Positions 48,515 through 59,894 of a stretch of 64,000 nt of DNA are shown in pieces. Source of the stretch: Labia minor (Eukaryota; Arthropoda; Insecta; Dermaptera; Spongiphoridae); NCBI GenBank assembly GCA_963082975.1, contig OY720348.1, positions 72,255,719 through 72,319,718 on the forward strand, given 5' to 3'. The translations under genes and the position numbers were made by a program. The notes below the pieces were generated by a model. The model was given only the letters and a program-made list of their open reading frames with translations, was not told where the DNA came from and did not search any database. Every line of letters starts with the position of its first letter. Position 1 is the first letter of the stretch.

Positions 48515-48631
48515 ATGGATGAAATCTTTGTAGATAGGCGTCTTCCACTGGGCGTTCATAAAAAAAAGTCCGAAAGTAATGATACTGTACAGGAATCGAC
48601 AATGAAAGTGGATGTTCCTCAAATGAGTTGA
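48515..48631 (+). CDS. Candidate terminal exon, 38 codons, unknown product
   Basis: TTTTTTCTAG precedes ATTATGGATG; from the ATG it reads MDEIFVDRRLPLGVHKKKSE, then SNDTVQESTMKVDVPQMS and stop. The acceptor and balanced codon use suggest a real last exon, but no partner exon was found upstream. Confidence 0.3.
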   Translation: MDEIFVDRRLPLGVHKKKSESNDTVQESTMKVDVPQMS

Positions 48632-48639
48632 TTACGTCG

Positions 48640-49245
48640 AATAAATAAGTTCAATTTGTAACTAAAACATAAAACTCCAGGATCAAATAAATCAACAATA
48701 ATTACTCTAAGTTTCAATCCAATTCTTTTGAAAAAATAGTTCTTTTAAAAAAAATATTGATTCCATATCTGATTTGATATGTTTTCAAGATTTTTAATTA
48801 AGTTAATAATTTATTATTTAGGTATATTATTAAATAAAAAAGTGGATTTTTTATAGTAGGATTAAGTTGTTTCACTCTTATATTATGATCATTTGATATA
48901 AAGATTATTCAACAATAAATTACATTTTAGTATGAATGTGAAAAAAATCTTTGGGCTTTAAAATTATTAAATGATAATTTAATATATAATTTGTTACAAA
49001 AAAATCAGATTAAATTAATTTGGTAGCACTCTGGATAAATTTAGAATAATAAAGGGTTATTGAATCCGCAAAGGTTGATAAGGGAAATGATAAAATTGAA
49101 TTGGTTCAGATTAAAAATGCATATATAAAATTAAACTAAAATTATGTATTTAATAAAAATAGAAGAATTAATATAACAATGGATAAGAAGAAATTATAGA
49201 GTTGATATGGTACCGTTATAAATAGAAATATAAATTAAATGAAAT
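48640..49245. other. AT-rich intergenic DNA
   Basis: Nothing recognised. Confidence 0.4.
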
Positions 49246-49560
49246 TTAATTTATATTAAGCAATTGCAAATTTTTATTAATAAAAAAGGAAGGACCACTT
49301 AGCTGTTTTGTGAAAGGAAAGAATGGAGAATGTCGTCCTGCGGATTTATCTGGAACATCTCGTGAGCAGCGGCATTGCTCAAAAAGTGGATTAGCCGGGA
49401 TGTCCTCCTGCAAGGGATTTCGTGTCTTCTTCCTCAATTCTTGATCAAGACTGAATCAAACATGTCGAAGCTAAAAATCCCCTCCAATCAACTTGGCAAA
49501 ATTGTCTACCCCTCACTCCCTCTTGGGTAACGAAGAGGTTTATCATATGGAGACCAGATG
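49246..49560. other. Coding-like block of undecided strand
   Basis: About 300 bp with near-balanced composition. The minus strand is open from 49437 (RKKTRNPLQEDIPANPLF, then EQCRCSRDVPDKSAGRHS). The plus strand has ATG at 49463 reading MSKLKIPSNQLGKIVYPSLP up to a donor-like GGTAACG. Either could be an exon; nothing is recognised. Confidence 0.3.
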
Positions 49561-49685
49561 GGATGTATTTCTATGAGGATTTTATAATAAAAATTCTAGA
49601 ATGTCTTTATATTGTCTCAGATGATTTCAAAAAATAACTTTCTCGGTTTCCGCACCATTATATATAAAAAAATGCATTTAAATTA

Positions 49686-49900
49686 TAATATGAAACAATA
49701 TGTTTTTAAGCAAATAATTTAATAACAACAAACAAAATAATTACTTAAAATAAAAAAATAAATTTATGAGAATTTTCTTTAATTAGAATATGAACCAATA
49801 TGTTCTTAAACAAATAATTTAATAACAACAAACAAAATAATTCAATAAAATAAATAAATAAAATTATGTGAATGTTCAAAAACAATAAAGATTTTTTACT
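49686..49900. repeat. Partial copies of the F-box-unit repeat end
   Basis: The terminal 115 bp of the 803-bp repeat (ACAAATAATTTAATAACAAC onward) occurs here twice in degenerate form. This implies the 1.85-kb unit extends leftward as an array. Confidence 0.75.
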
Positions 49901-50703
49901 TCGAGTTGATATAATTTAATTAATACAACATCTCCTTATCAAAAAGATTTATTATTTATTAACATGTACTAAAAATAATTTCTCTATTTAAAAATTTTTC
50001 CTTTTTTTTATTTATTTATTTATTTATTTATAATACTTTCCTATTTTTGTTAGTTTTCATTATGTAAACATTCCTATTATTTGAAACAATAAATTTATTT
50101 ATTCTAACAATTTCTATTATAATTTTATTTTGTTTGTTACTTTTACCTCAAAAATTTGAATAAAAATCTCAAGTTTGAAAAATATTTCTTATTATTTCAT
50201 TTATTTTTTTAGTTTAACCTTATATATTTCCTTTATTCTATTTACATTTTTATTTATTATACTCACTTGTATCCAGATTTTGCTTTTTTCAATAGTTGTA
50301 CTTGAAAATAAAAAATATTTATTTAATTGTTTTTCTTTAGTTTGATACTACCATTCTTTAAACTGTACTATTTTCAATTAATATGTAGATATATCTCTAA
50401 ATTTATATCTGAAAATCACAAAACTTTTATTAATTCGTTGTCATTATATTTCATTAGATTGACAAATAATTTAAAATATAATATTTTATTCATTTCAAGT
50501 ATTTTAAAATTCAGTTGTTTTTTTTTTATAAAAAATATTACTAATAAAGAAAAAAACAATTTAATTAGAATATGATAGAAATATGTTCTTAAACAAATAA
50601 TTTAATAACAACAAACAAAATAATTCATTAAAATTAATAAATAAAATTATGTGTGAATGTTCAAAAACAATAAAGATTAAATTAATATTATTATTTTTTA
50701 ATT
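49901..50703. repeat. 803-bp direct repeat, left copy
   Basis: Matches 51749-52551 as far as can be read. Starts TCGAGTTGATATAATTTAAT and includes (TTTA)n. It does not begin TG or end CA and has no inverted termini, so it is not a standard LTR. Confidence 0.95.
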
Positions 50704-50835
50704 TTTTTTTTTATTTTTAAATATTTATTATTTATTTTTAAATAATGTTTTTTAAAAAGTTATTTGATTAATTTTTTTTTCACTGACTCTAAATAGTTAC
50801 TTCTATTAGCATGCGACTGTACCTGTGAATTTTGC

Positions 50836-50843
50836 TATAAATA
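50836..50843 (+). promoter_or_regulatory. TATA box upstream of the F-box gene
   Basis: TATAAATA in a locally GC-richer patch (CTGTGAATTTTGCTATAAA). It lies about 320 bp before the ATG, leaving room for a 5' UTR and possibly an intron ending CTATTGTAG at 51134. Confidence 0.5.
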
Positions 50844-51165
50844 CAGCCTGGACTATACATGGATTTCACTTTGTCTCCGGACTTCATAGCCGATACACAC
50901 ATTATCAAAATATTTTTAGTACAATTTCTATTTACTCATTAAATATTGATTCTTTTTAATTTCATTCTTTATCGACTCTGTGGATTAATTATTTTTTCAT
51001 TGTAATTATTATTTATATTATATTTTCAGAAAAATAATATTTTTCTTCTAAAATAACTTACAAATTATTCTTCAAACATAATTCTCTTTTTCTTTCATTG
51101 AATTATCAATTTTATTTATTATTATCTATTGTAGGTATATCAAAGTTATTCTTTTCACTAACATA

Positions 51166-51687
51166 ATGAATGTCAATTACGATTTATTTGCCTACAATTT
51201 TTCTTTATTTTCAGAATCCATCATTCTTAATGAAAATTTTATAAATAATTTACCAATCGAAATTATTGAAATTATATTTAACAAATTAGATATCGTTTCG
51301 TTATATCAATCATATCATGTCTGCAAAAAAAGGAAAAGTATTATTAAAAAACATTCTCGTTTATATAATAAAATAAAATCTTATAGAACATATAATAGAC
51401 GCATGAATACCGATATAGAATTTCATATGAATGAAATTTCTAAAATAATTAATACGAGACATTATCAGAATAAATCCATTGATTCTATTAATTCTATTAA
51501 TATCATCAATTCAAACACTAGAAATATAAATAAATCAAACAAATTCTTAGATAGTAGAATAGTTGAAACCAGTGAAAATAGACAAATGACAAGAAAAAAG
51601 AAAACATTTTTAAAACAAACCACAAATCAAATTCAACATGAGAAACAAAACATTAAAAATAAACAAAAACTAAGACGATTATTATAA
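51166..51687 (+). CDS. F-box protein (173 aa)
   Basis: The ATG at 51166 is the first in frame. Residues 25-70 match an F-box: NLPIEIIEIIFNKLDIVSLY with the conserved LP, IF, LD, then VCKKRKSII where a VCK-x-W is usual. F-box proteins bind Skp1 and recruit substrates to SCF ubiquitin ligases. Residues 70-173 are Lys/Asn/Ser/Ile-rich without WD40 or leucine-rich repeats, so the substrate domain is unknown. No signal peptide. The gene lies alone between two 803-bp direct repeats, which suggests it belongs to a tandem array. The missing Trp may weaken Skp1 binding. Confidence 0.72.
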   Translation: MNVNYDLFAYNFSLFSESIILNENFINNLPIEIIEIIFNKLDIVSLYQSYHVCKKRKSIIKKHSRLYNKIKSYRTYNRRMNTDIEFHMNEISKIINTRHYQNKSIDSINSINIINSNTRNINKSNKFLDSRIVETSENRQMTRKKKTFLKQTTNQIQHEKQNIKNKQKLRRLL

Positions 51688-51748
51688 TTAATATATAAGA
51701 GATATTAACATGACAGATGTAAGAGAGGGAAATATATTATTTTTTCCA

Positions 51749-52551
51749 TCGAGTTGATATAATTTAATTAATACAACATCTCCTTATCAAAAAGATTTAT
51801 TATTTATTAACATGTACTAAAAATAATTTCTCTATTTAAAAATTTTTCCTTTTTTTTATTTATTTATTTATTTATTTATAATACTTTCCTATTTTTGTTA
51901 GTTTTCATTATGTAAACATTCCTATTATTTGAAACAATAAATTTATTTATTCTAACAATTTCTATTATAATTTTATTTTGTTTGTTACTTTTACCTCAAA
52001 AATTTGAATAAAAATCTCAAGTTTGAAAAATATTTCTTATTATTTCATTTATTTTTTTAGTTTAACCTTATATATTTCCTTTATTCTATTTACATTTTTA
52101 TTTATTATACTCACTTGTATCCAGATTTTGCTTTTTTCAATAGTTGTACTTGAAAATAAAAAATATTTATTTAATTGTTTTTCTTTAGTTTGATACTACC
52201 ATTCTTTAAACTGTACTATTTTCAATTAATATGTAGATATATCTCTAAATTTATATCTGAAAATCACAAAACTTTTATTAATTCGTTGTCATTATATTTC
52301 ATTAGATTGACAAATAATTTAAAATATAATATTTTATTCATTTCAAGTATTTTAAAATTCAGTTGTTTTTTTTTTATAAAAAATATTACTAATAAAGAAA
52401 AAAACAATTTAATTAGAATATGATAGAAATATGTTCTTAAACAAATAATTTAATAACAACAAACAAAATAATTCATTAAAATTAATAAATAAAATTATGT
52501 GTGAATGTTCAAAAACAATAAAGATTAAATTAATATTATTATTTTTTAATT
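51749..52551. repeat. 803-bp direct repeat, right copy
   Basis: Same length and sequence as 49901-50703, at a period of 1848 bp. It ends 135 bp from the last visible twitchin exon. Confidence 0.95.
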
Positions 52552-52685
52552 AATAAAAATCACAAAATTATTATTAGGATTATTTCAGGAGCATCCGGAT
52601 CATCTGATTCCAATTTAACAAGTATTAGGTATTTAACATATTACTATTTGAAAAAATCAAATTGTTTAAAATATAAAAAAAATAC
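52552..52685 (-). other. Boundary between the F-box array and twitchin
   Basis: On the minus strand this holds a short Fn3-start-like reading, ESDDPDAPEI, about 70 bp beyond the last complete exon. It may be the stump of the next twitchin exon, cut by the repeat at 52551. Evidence is weak. Confidence 0.25.
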
Positions 52686-52985
52686 CATATTGATTTTTGG
52701 CAATAATGCTTTTATCAGCTTCAAGAGGTTCTTACTCTCCAATGCTGTTCACTGCACGAACTCGGAACAGATATTCTTTCTTGTGGATTAATCGAGTAAC
52801 TTCATGTGCTAGTCCATTTGACATTCCAGCATCAGACCAGGTACCGCGTGACACATCCATTTTCTCAATAATATATTGTAAAATTGGACTTCCACCGTCA
52901 TCCAAAGGTGGTTTCCATGCAAGTTTTGCACTTTCTTTAGTAACTCCGCTGATTGAAAGCGGGCCTTGAGGTGGTCCAGGTTTAT
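52686..52985 (-). pseudogene. bt: Twitchin exon: Fn3 domain, last one visible
   Basis: Intact: DKPGPPQGPLSISGVTKESA, PPLDDGGSPILQYIIEKMDV, YLFRVRAVNSIGESEPLEAD, IIAKNQYG; donor GTATTT. No further exon is found before the F-box array. Confidence 0.92.
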
Positions 52986-53053
52986 CTAAAATTACAATTA
53001 TTTATTATTTTAAGATAAAATAACAAAATTATTATTTATTAACAATTAATTAC

Positions 53054-53335
53054 CTAACACAGTAACATTTGCAGAAGCAGAACATTGTCCTAGACTGTTT
53101 TCAAGTGTTAAAGTATAACGACCAGTATCACTTCGAACAGAAAAGAGAATTTTGAAAATAGTTTGGTTGGCAAATGTTTGTATGTCCGCTCTAGCTACTG
53201 CTTCGATGTTTCTACCGTTAACGCTCCATTTGGCTGTTGGTCGTGGAGAAGCCTCGATAGGAATTGTGTAATTGATCTTTTGACCAGCACGAACAACCAT
53301 ATCTTGCAACATTTTCTTATCAAAGTATGGTGCTT
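53054..53335 (-). pseudogene. bt: Twitchin exon: Ig domain
   Basis: Intact: APYFDKKMLQDMVVRAGQK, PRPTAKWSVNGRNIE, GRYTLTLENSLGQCSASANV. Confidence 0.92.
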
Positions 53336-53416
53336 CTGTAAATTTATACAATAAACTAATTAGTAATTTTGTTAAATAAAATAAAATTCGAAAAATCAAA
53401 TAAAATGTTAACTTAC

Positions 53417-53580
53417 GGTAACGTGCTTTGGCAACGACAGATTGACTTGGATCACTTGGTTCTCCTAAACCACCCTTATTAACAGCAATCACTCGGAACT
53501 CATACTCTTCACCCTCAGTCAAATTAGGTGCCGTACCTTTGGTGACATTTCCAGGAACCTCACAACATTTTCCCCAAGGT
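53417..53580 (-). pseudogene. bt: Twitchin exon: second half of the Fn3
   Basis: GKCCEVPGNVTKGTAPNLTE, EYEFRVIAVNKGGLGEPSDP, VVAKARY; intact. Confidence 0.9.
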
Positions 53581-53814
53581 CTATAAAATAAAAATAAATT
53601 TATTTCTTCTTTTCTATATTGAATATGAAATATATTTAGATAAGAAAAGTTTTATGATGGCGATTTGAAAAAAAAATTATATAATGGAAATTTATGATCC
53701 AACAATTTTAATTAATGATACTAAATATTCAATAACTTTTATAGCTCAAAAAATAACACACAAGATACCACATTATATTTTTTTTAAAAATCTTTCTATA
53801 AATATTATTCTTAC

Positions 53815-54250
53815 CCGAATTTTGTCTTTTTTTCAATGATATATCCAGTAATTGGAGATCCACCATCTCTTTTGGGTGATGTCCATTCAAGATCAACATG
53901 ATCCTTATCCCAATCCACAAGTTGAGGTGTTCCTGGTTTATCTGGTTTATTAAATGGATCTTTGGCTGTAATTGTAGTCAATCCAGTCAATGGTTGTGAT
54001 TCTCCTTGCTTATTCACTGCCTTGACTCTGAATTTATAATCATGATTTTCAATAAGATGTTCAACACGTAGATTTGTATTACTAGAGTCTGCCACGGGTA
54101 CCCATCGCATATTTTCTGTATCCATTTTCTCGACAATATAATGAGTAATTTCTGAACCTCCATCAACTTTTGGTGGACGCCATGAAAGATTACAACCAGC
54201 TTTAGTGACATTATCCGCTCGAAGAGGACCCTCAGGTGGTAGTGGTACAT
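53815..54250 (-). pseudogene. bt: Twitchin exon: Fn3 plus first half of the next Fn3
   Basis: Intact: PPEGPLRADNVTKAGCNLSW, GGSEITHYIVEKMDTENMRW, YKFRVKAVNKQGESQPL, then KPGTPQLVDWDKDHVDLEW and SPITGYIIEKKTKFG. Confidence 0.92.
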
Positions 54251-54331
54251 CTAAATAAAAATAAATTATTGAAACATTAACATTTTACTTATTTTTTTTT
54301 ATTTAAAATTAAAATTTTTTTTTAAACTTAC

Positions 54332-55794
54332 CAAGCACTGTCACATTAACTGTTGCAGTATCTTTTCCATTAATATTTTTAGCAGTTAGAGTGTAGGGAA
54401 CCTACACTCTAACTGCTCACCTCGTTTAGCATCCACAACTCGAAGTTTAGTATTATAAGGCTCATTAACGATTTTTACTCTATCGGAATTGATTACAGTA
54501 GAATCTTTAAGGGTCCATTCTTTTGATGGAGCTGGTTCGCCATTAACTGGTACATCAAATTCAAAATTCTGTCCAGCTCTAATTTTAATGTCCAGAAGTG
54601 CATTACGATCAATACGTGGAGGAAGATTTTTAGGACGAGCAAGATGAGGTTTAGTTGCGTCACTTGGTTCTCCAGGTCCAGCTTTATTAACTGCTCGAAC
54701 TCTAAACTCATAAGTGTTACCTTCAATTAAATCATTTACTTTTCCTGATGTAAGATCTCTTACAACCTCAGCACCTAATTTGGATTAAATTTATCTTTTT
54801 TTTCTATGATATAACCTGTAATCGGAGAACCACCATCTGTTTAAGGACGAGTCCATTGCAATTCCACCCAATCTTTATCATAATCTTTGATTTCAGGAGT
54901 ACCCGGTTTACTTGGTTCATCGAAGGGATTCTTTGCTTCAATTGCTTGTCCAGTTTGTAAGGGTTCAGATTTACCTTGTTTATTTACTGCTCTCACTCTA
55001 AATTTATACTTATGTCCTGGTTGTAAACCATCTACATCTAAAGAAGTAGTAGGGCCATCAGTTTCTCCAGCTGGTACCCAACGTCCTGTGGCCTCATCCA
55101 TTTTTTCAACAACATATTTTTCTATAGGCTGTCCTCCGTCATCTGATGGAGGATTCCAGTTCAATTTACATCCATCAGCATGAACATTAGAAACCTTAAG
55201 AGGGCCACCTGAAGGAGAAGGTTTGTCCAAAACTATTACCATTACATCTGCAGTATCTTTTCCATTGATGTTTTCGGCTGTAATGGTATATTTTCCTGAT
55301 TCAGCACGAGTTGCCATACGAACGTTGATTTTAGTAAAATATTCTTGATGTTGCATTTTAACTCGTTCTGAGTTTTTCATCTCTCGGCCTCCCAAGAGCC
55401 ATTTCGTGGTTGGTGCTGGTTCACCTGATACTTTGACATCAAAGTTAAAGTTTTGACCAGCCTTAATACGAACTTCAATAAGAATCATGGGAGCAAGATT
55501 TCTTGGTTTAGCAATTATAGTTGGTGTAGCGTCACTTGGTTCACCAGGGCCTGCTTTATTAACTGCTCGTACACGAAATTCATAAGGTTGACCTTCAATA
55601 AGATCAGGAACAGTCGCTGTTGTTTGACCAGCAGGAATTCAACAGCTTTCTCCCATTGACCAAATTTATCTTTTTTCTCAACAATATATCCGGTAATAGG
55701 AGAGCCACCATCGTCTTTTGGTGGAGTCCATTAAGGTCAACATGATCTTTATCCCAATCAGTTGCGTTGAGATCGCCAGGTTTTCCAGGTTCAT
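54332..55794 (-). pseudogene. bt: Twitchin large exon: Fn3-Ig-Fn3-Fn3-Ig, multiply disrupted
   Basis: A 1.46-kb exon. It begins DEPGKPGDLNATDWDKDHVD, loses a base near 55735 and again near 55640, then runs open from about 55620 (EFRVRAVNKAGPGEPSDAT, GEPAPTTKWLLGG, NVHADGCKLNWNPPSDDGG, RVRAVNKQGKSEPL, KDYDKDWVELQWTRP). Stop TAA is at 54841-54843, another break near 54777, then LPPRIDRNALLDIKIRAG and KLRVVDAKR before the 17-bp inverted duplication at 54381-54417 replaces the expected SGRY segment. Confidence 0.9.
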
Positions 55795-55873
55795 CTGATT
55801 GAGAACAATGAAAACAATAACAATTAATTTATATTTAATAATAAAATATAAATTAAATATGTATTAATGTTAC

Positions 55874-55996
55874 CGAAGAGATTCTTAGCAATAATTGATT
55901 CTTCTGCAACGAGAGGTACCGATTCGCCTTCAGAATTAACCGCTGCTACGCGAAATTTATATTCTTTTCCAGGTGTTAGACCAGTAACTTCCATAC
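55874..55996 (-). pseudogene. bt: Twitchin exon: second half of the Fn3
   Basis: MEVTGLTPGKEYKFRVAAVN, then SEGESVPLVAEESIIAKNLF; intact. Confidence 0.9.
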
Positions 55997-56126
55997 CTAG
56001 AGGAATTTAAAACAAAAGATATATTTATTAGAATATTTATTTTAAAATAATCAAATGATTTAATTTACGAAAAATGTCATATAGAATAATTTAATCAAAT
56101 TTTATCAAAAACAAAAGAAATAGTAC

Positions 56127-56585
56127 CTGGTTCATTTGATCGTCCACATGGGACCCAACAACCAGTTTCGGGATCCATTTTGTCAACTTGATAATATTCA
56201 ATTGGAGTGCCACCATCATCTTTAGGTCGTTTCCATTTAAGTTTACATCCATCTTTATGAACATCAGAAATTTGTAGAGGTCCTTCAGGTGGTGTCGGTT
56301 TATCAGTAACAGTTACTTCAATAATAACTGAATCTTTGCCGCTGGTATTTGTAGCTATAACCATATATTCGCCTGAATCTCCTCGAGCGACAGGCCTAAT
56401 TACCAATTTAGTGAAATATTCAGGACTATCAATTTGAACATTTCGTGAGGCTCTCAATGGCATATTAGCGTAACGCCATTCAATAGTAGGAGCTGGTTCT
56501 CCAATTATGGCTGCATCCAATTTGAGTATAGAGCCAGCTGATAAAGTAACATTACGTAGATTACGACGATCAATTCTTGGAGCCA
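56127..56585 (-). pseudogene. bt: Twitchin exon: Ig plus first half of an Fn3
   Basis: Intact. Ig: APRIDRRNLRNVTLSAGS, GEPAPTIEWRY, GEYMVIATNTSGKDSVII. Fn3: DKPTPPEGPLQISDVHKDGC, KDDGGTPIEYYQVDKMDPET, CWVPCGRSNEP. Confidence 0.93.
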
Positions 56586-56685
56586 CTAAAAATTTAATGA
56601 ACATAAAATTAGTCAAGGAATATAAAAATATTTTTAAATTATATCTCTCTCTCTCATTAGATATACTCATACAATATATACTTAC

Positions 56686-56852
56686 AATAACGTGGTTTTT
56701 CAACAAATGTTTTGCTTGGCTCACCAGGTTCACTTTGACCTGCTTTATTAATAGCAATAACCCGAAATTGATATTCATTGCCTTCAATAAGGCCATGAAC
56801 AATTCCTTGAGGTGTGCATACTGATGTTTCTAAAGCCGTCTCCCACATAGTA
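56686..56852 (-). pseudogene. bt: Twitchin exon: second half of the Fn3
   Basis: WETALETSVCTPQGIVHGLI, YQFRVIAINKAGQSEPGEPS, FVEKPRY; intact. Confidence 0.9.
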
Positions 56853-57763
56853 CTGTAAATGAATCATATTAATTAAAAATATTATATATTTATTATTAAT
56901 TAAAATATATAAATTTTCGATATATATATGTAAGGTGGCTTTCAAATGAGAGAAATGTTTCTTCGTTTTTGTCGTGATTTTATTAATTCTAAAAGAATAT
57001 TTACAATTATTATACAATTATTAGAATATTTACACATTTAAATAATACATACCTAAAAGAATAATTAAATTAAACGTTATTTATAGAATATTATATACAA
57101 AATCAAAATTAAACTAACTGCTTATCTTACATTAATACTTAATAAATACTTAATAAGCCCTCTATCCTAAACTATATATACTAAGGTTAACAGAAGCTAT
57201 AAATATAATTTATATATATAAATTTTTACGCATTGTTTATAAATTAAATATTTTCTTATTGAATATTATAAAATAGTTAGAAAATAAGGAATAAATTTAA
57301 AATAGATTGATCCCACAATGCAAATTATTGTATAATGGATAAATCAAAATTAGAATAATTATTTGTCTAAAAATCAGAATTTGCCCCCTTATTGTTTTTA
57401 TTTATTCGGTCCCCACCCACCCGAACAGAATACAATATTTTTCACAAAATATACAATGAATTAATGTACAATTAAGACATTAGGTACAAAATAACATCGA
57501 TGCTAAATAGAAGAAAATATTAATTTTGATTTATTTTGATAAAATATATTATATATGTTTATTGATATAGATACTAAATACAAATTCTAAAAAGGTTATT
57601 CATAATAATAGAATTTCGAGTATATAACCTTAGAATATTTCTAAAATATATTTCAAAACAAATATATATATATATTGTATAAACATAAAATCAAATAAAT
57701 GTTTATAGAGTAATATATAATTTTTTACTATTCATCGATAGTCAATTGTATTCAAATACATAC
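56853..57763 (-). other. Twitchin intron
   Basis: AT-rich; nothing else recognised. Confidence 0.6.
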
Positions 57764-57899
57764 CTATATTTGTCTTTCTTTTCAATAATATAACCAGTGA
57801 TAGGAGATCCTCCTTCAGAAACAGGTTCTTTCCATATTAGATCAGCATGATTTTGGCTCCAATCGACAGGTTCAGGAGCTCCAGGTGGACTAGGTATAG
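57764..57899 (-). pseudogene. bt: Twitchin exon: first half of an Fn3
   Basis: GAPEPVDWSQNHADLIWKEP, then EGGSPITGYIIEKKDKY; continues in 56852-56686 after a 911-bp intron. Confidence 0.88.
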
Positions 57900-58070
57900 C
57901 TAAATTTATTAAAAAAATATTATTAATATTTTACTAATATTGAATAATCAGATTGGTCTAAAAACTAGAGAGAGATTTATATATTTTCTTTAAACAATAA
58001 AATCAAGTAAAATAAAAATTTATTTATTTATGAGATGTTTTCCTATAATATTAAAACTTAATTTATTATA

Positions 58071-58330
58071 TCTATATATATAAAAAAAGGTTTTTGTCTG
58101 CACATTGCTCAGAATTTAAAAATTTTTGCATATCTTCGCGTTTCATGACCTCTAGAATCCAAAAGTGACTTTAGAATTTTTCATGTCTGTCTGTCTGTCC
58201 GGAAAATTACTATTTTATAGACTCAGAATTGGCTGAACCGATTTCTTTGAAATTACATCACAATATTCTTATATACCCCTAGAGTAACATAGGCTATAAA
58301 TTTTATTAATATTTAATCAATAACCGCAGA
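58071..58330 (+). mobile_element. Helitron-like 5' end in a twitchin intron
   Basis: Starts TCTATATATATAAAAAAAGG after an A and continues like 58808 for about 130 bp, including GTCTGCACATTGCTCAGAAT. No matching 3' hairpin and CTAG end were found, so it appears truncated. Confidence 0.55.
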
Positions 58331-58807
58331 AATTAATTTTTTAAAGTTTATATAATTCTCCGTGTTGTTTATTCAAGAGCCTGGCGTGGCCCACTGTCCC
58401 TAGCGGAATCATTTCAAACAATGAATTATCATAGCGATTCCCAATTAAAGAATTATTATAATATTTCACTTTTTATTTTAAATTCTAATATTCAAATATC
58501 AATGCATTTAAATCATTTATTCTAAAAGTTCTCATTTTAATTAATTTAATAAAATATTTATTAGATCATATTTTTATCATAAATTATTTTTTATTTAATT
58601 GAATATTTCTTTTTTTCTATAATATATATAATATAATAATATATAAATTTTATCATTGAATAATAAAAAAAAAATATTATTTAGTATTTTATGAAGTTAA
58701 AATATATAAAAATTAAAATATGATGATATAAAGTTATTTTAAATTTTTGACATTTTTAAATTGGGTATATTTTTTAAATTTATTAAAATGTTTTTTATTA
58801 TTATTAT

Positions 58808-59124
58808 CTATATATATAAAAAAAGGTTTTTGTCTGCACATTGCTCAGAATTTAAAATTTTTTGCAGACCTTTCATGATCTTTGGAAGCCAAAAGTGAGT
58901 TTAGAATTTTTTATATTTGTCTGTCTGACCGAAAAATTTTGACGTTAATTATATCACAGTATTCTTACATATCTCTATGAATGTTTTATGTAATATACTG
59001 ATTGAAACAAAATGGATGAAAACCTTTTACTACTGTCAAGCAAATACTATGTACCACTCGGGGGTACAGGGGGCGGAGCCCCCGTCTAGGTGTGAAGAGC
59101 GCCGAAGGCGCTCTGAGCAGCTAG
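58808..59124 (+). mobile_element. Short non-autonomous Helitron
   Basis: Begins TCTATATATATAAAAAAAGG, preceded by A. It ends with the hairpin AGAGCGCCGAAGGCGCTCT, six bases, then CTAG followed by T. TC start, near-terminal hairpin, CTAG end, insertion at A/T and no target duplication are the Helitron hallmarks. No Rep/helicase is encoded in 317 bp. Confidence 0.85.
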
Positions 59125-59890
59125 TTATTTATAATTACTTTATATTACTTATATTTCTAACTATATTTACAATGATTTTTTTAATATTTAATAAATTTAC
59201 AAATTAGTCAATAAAAAATAATATAAAGATCAGAATCGTCATGTATAGTTTTTGTTTGGAAGAGGGTCGAAAAATCAAAGTAAATATAACTGATTTGTTC
59301 TCCTTTATATTTTAAAAAATTAAAATTAAATTATTGTGATGTATTTCACACATAAGAAAAATAATATCAATATTTTGGCAATACGAAACTAAAAAAACAT
59401 TCGGATTAATATATCTCTCTTTCAAGTTTCCCTATTTAAAATCTCTAAATACAAATGATTATACTTCTTTCTTGAAACCCACACTAGAATTGTTGAAAAT
59501 CCTAATACAGTTATTTTAAAGCTTTTGAGATTAAAGTATTTTTAAAGTGATAATTTGACAACAAGGACTTTTAAGGATGTTCATGGAAGACGGAACTGAG
59601 TAGATTGTATCTTACTCAAACCACTCTGGCATTTATTACTCGAATAAGATTAGTTTGGGTTATTACTGTGGTACTCCAAGAGCCACAACTACTACGTCTA
59701 GAACAATGAGCATTAGAAATATTTATCTAATGCCTATCGGTTATCTCTTTGTGTGTATTTCATTTTTATCTCATTTATTTAAAAATAACCTTCTCATTGG
59801 TGAGTAACCTCAAATGACGATCTTTTATATAAAAATATGTTATAAATATAAATTTAATTTTAAAACTAAATAATAATAATAAATGATAAT
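59125..59890. other. Rest of the twitchin intron
   Basis: Less AT-biased block at 59570-59800 without a supportable frame; nothing else seen. Confidence 0.4.
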
Positions 59891-59894
59891 TTAC

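Noticed and set aside
50327..50575. 82-codon frame repeated at 52175-52423
   Set aside because: Part of the 803-bp repeat, lacks an ATG start, and has the composition of AT-rich noise.
49901..52551. LTR retrotransposon with an F-box passenger
   Set aside because: The 803-bp repeats lack TG/CA ends, primer site, polypurine tract and target duplication, and repeat fragments extend to the left, so a tandem array fits better.
58977..59207. 76-codon frame over the Helitron 3' end
   Set aside because: Crosses the Helitron hairpin and terminus; not a gene.
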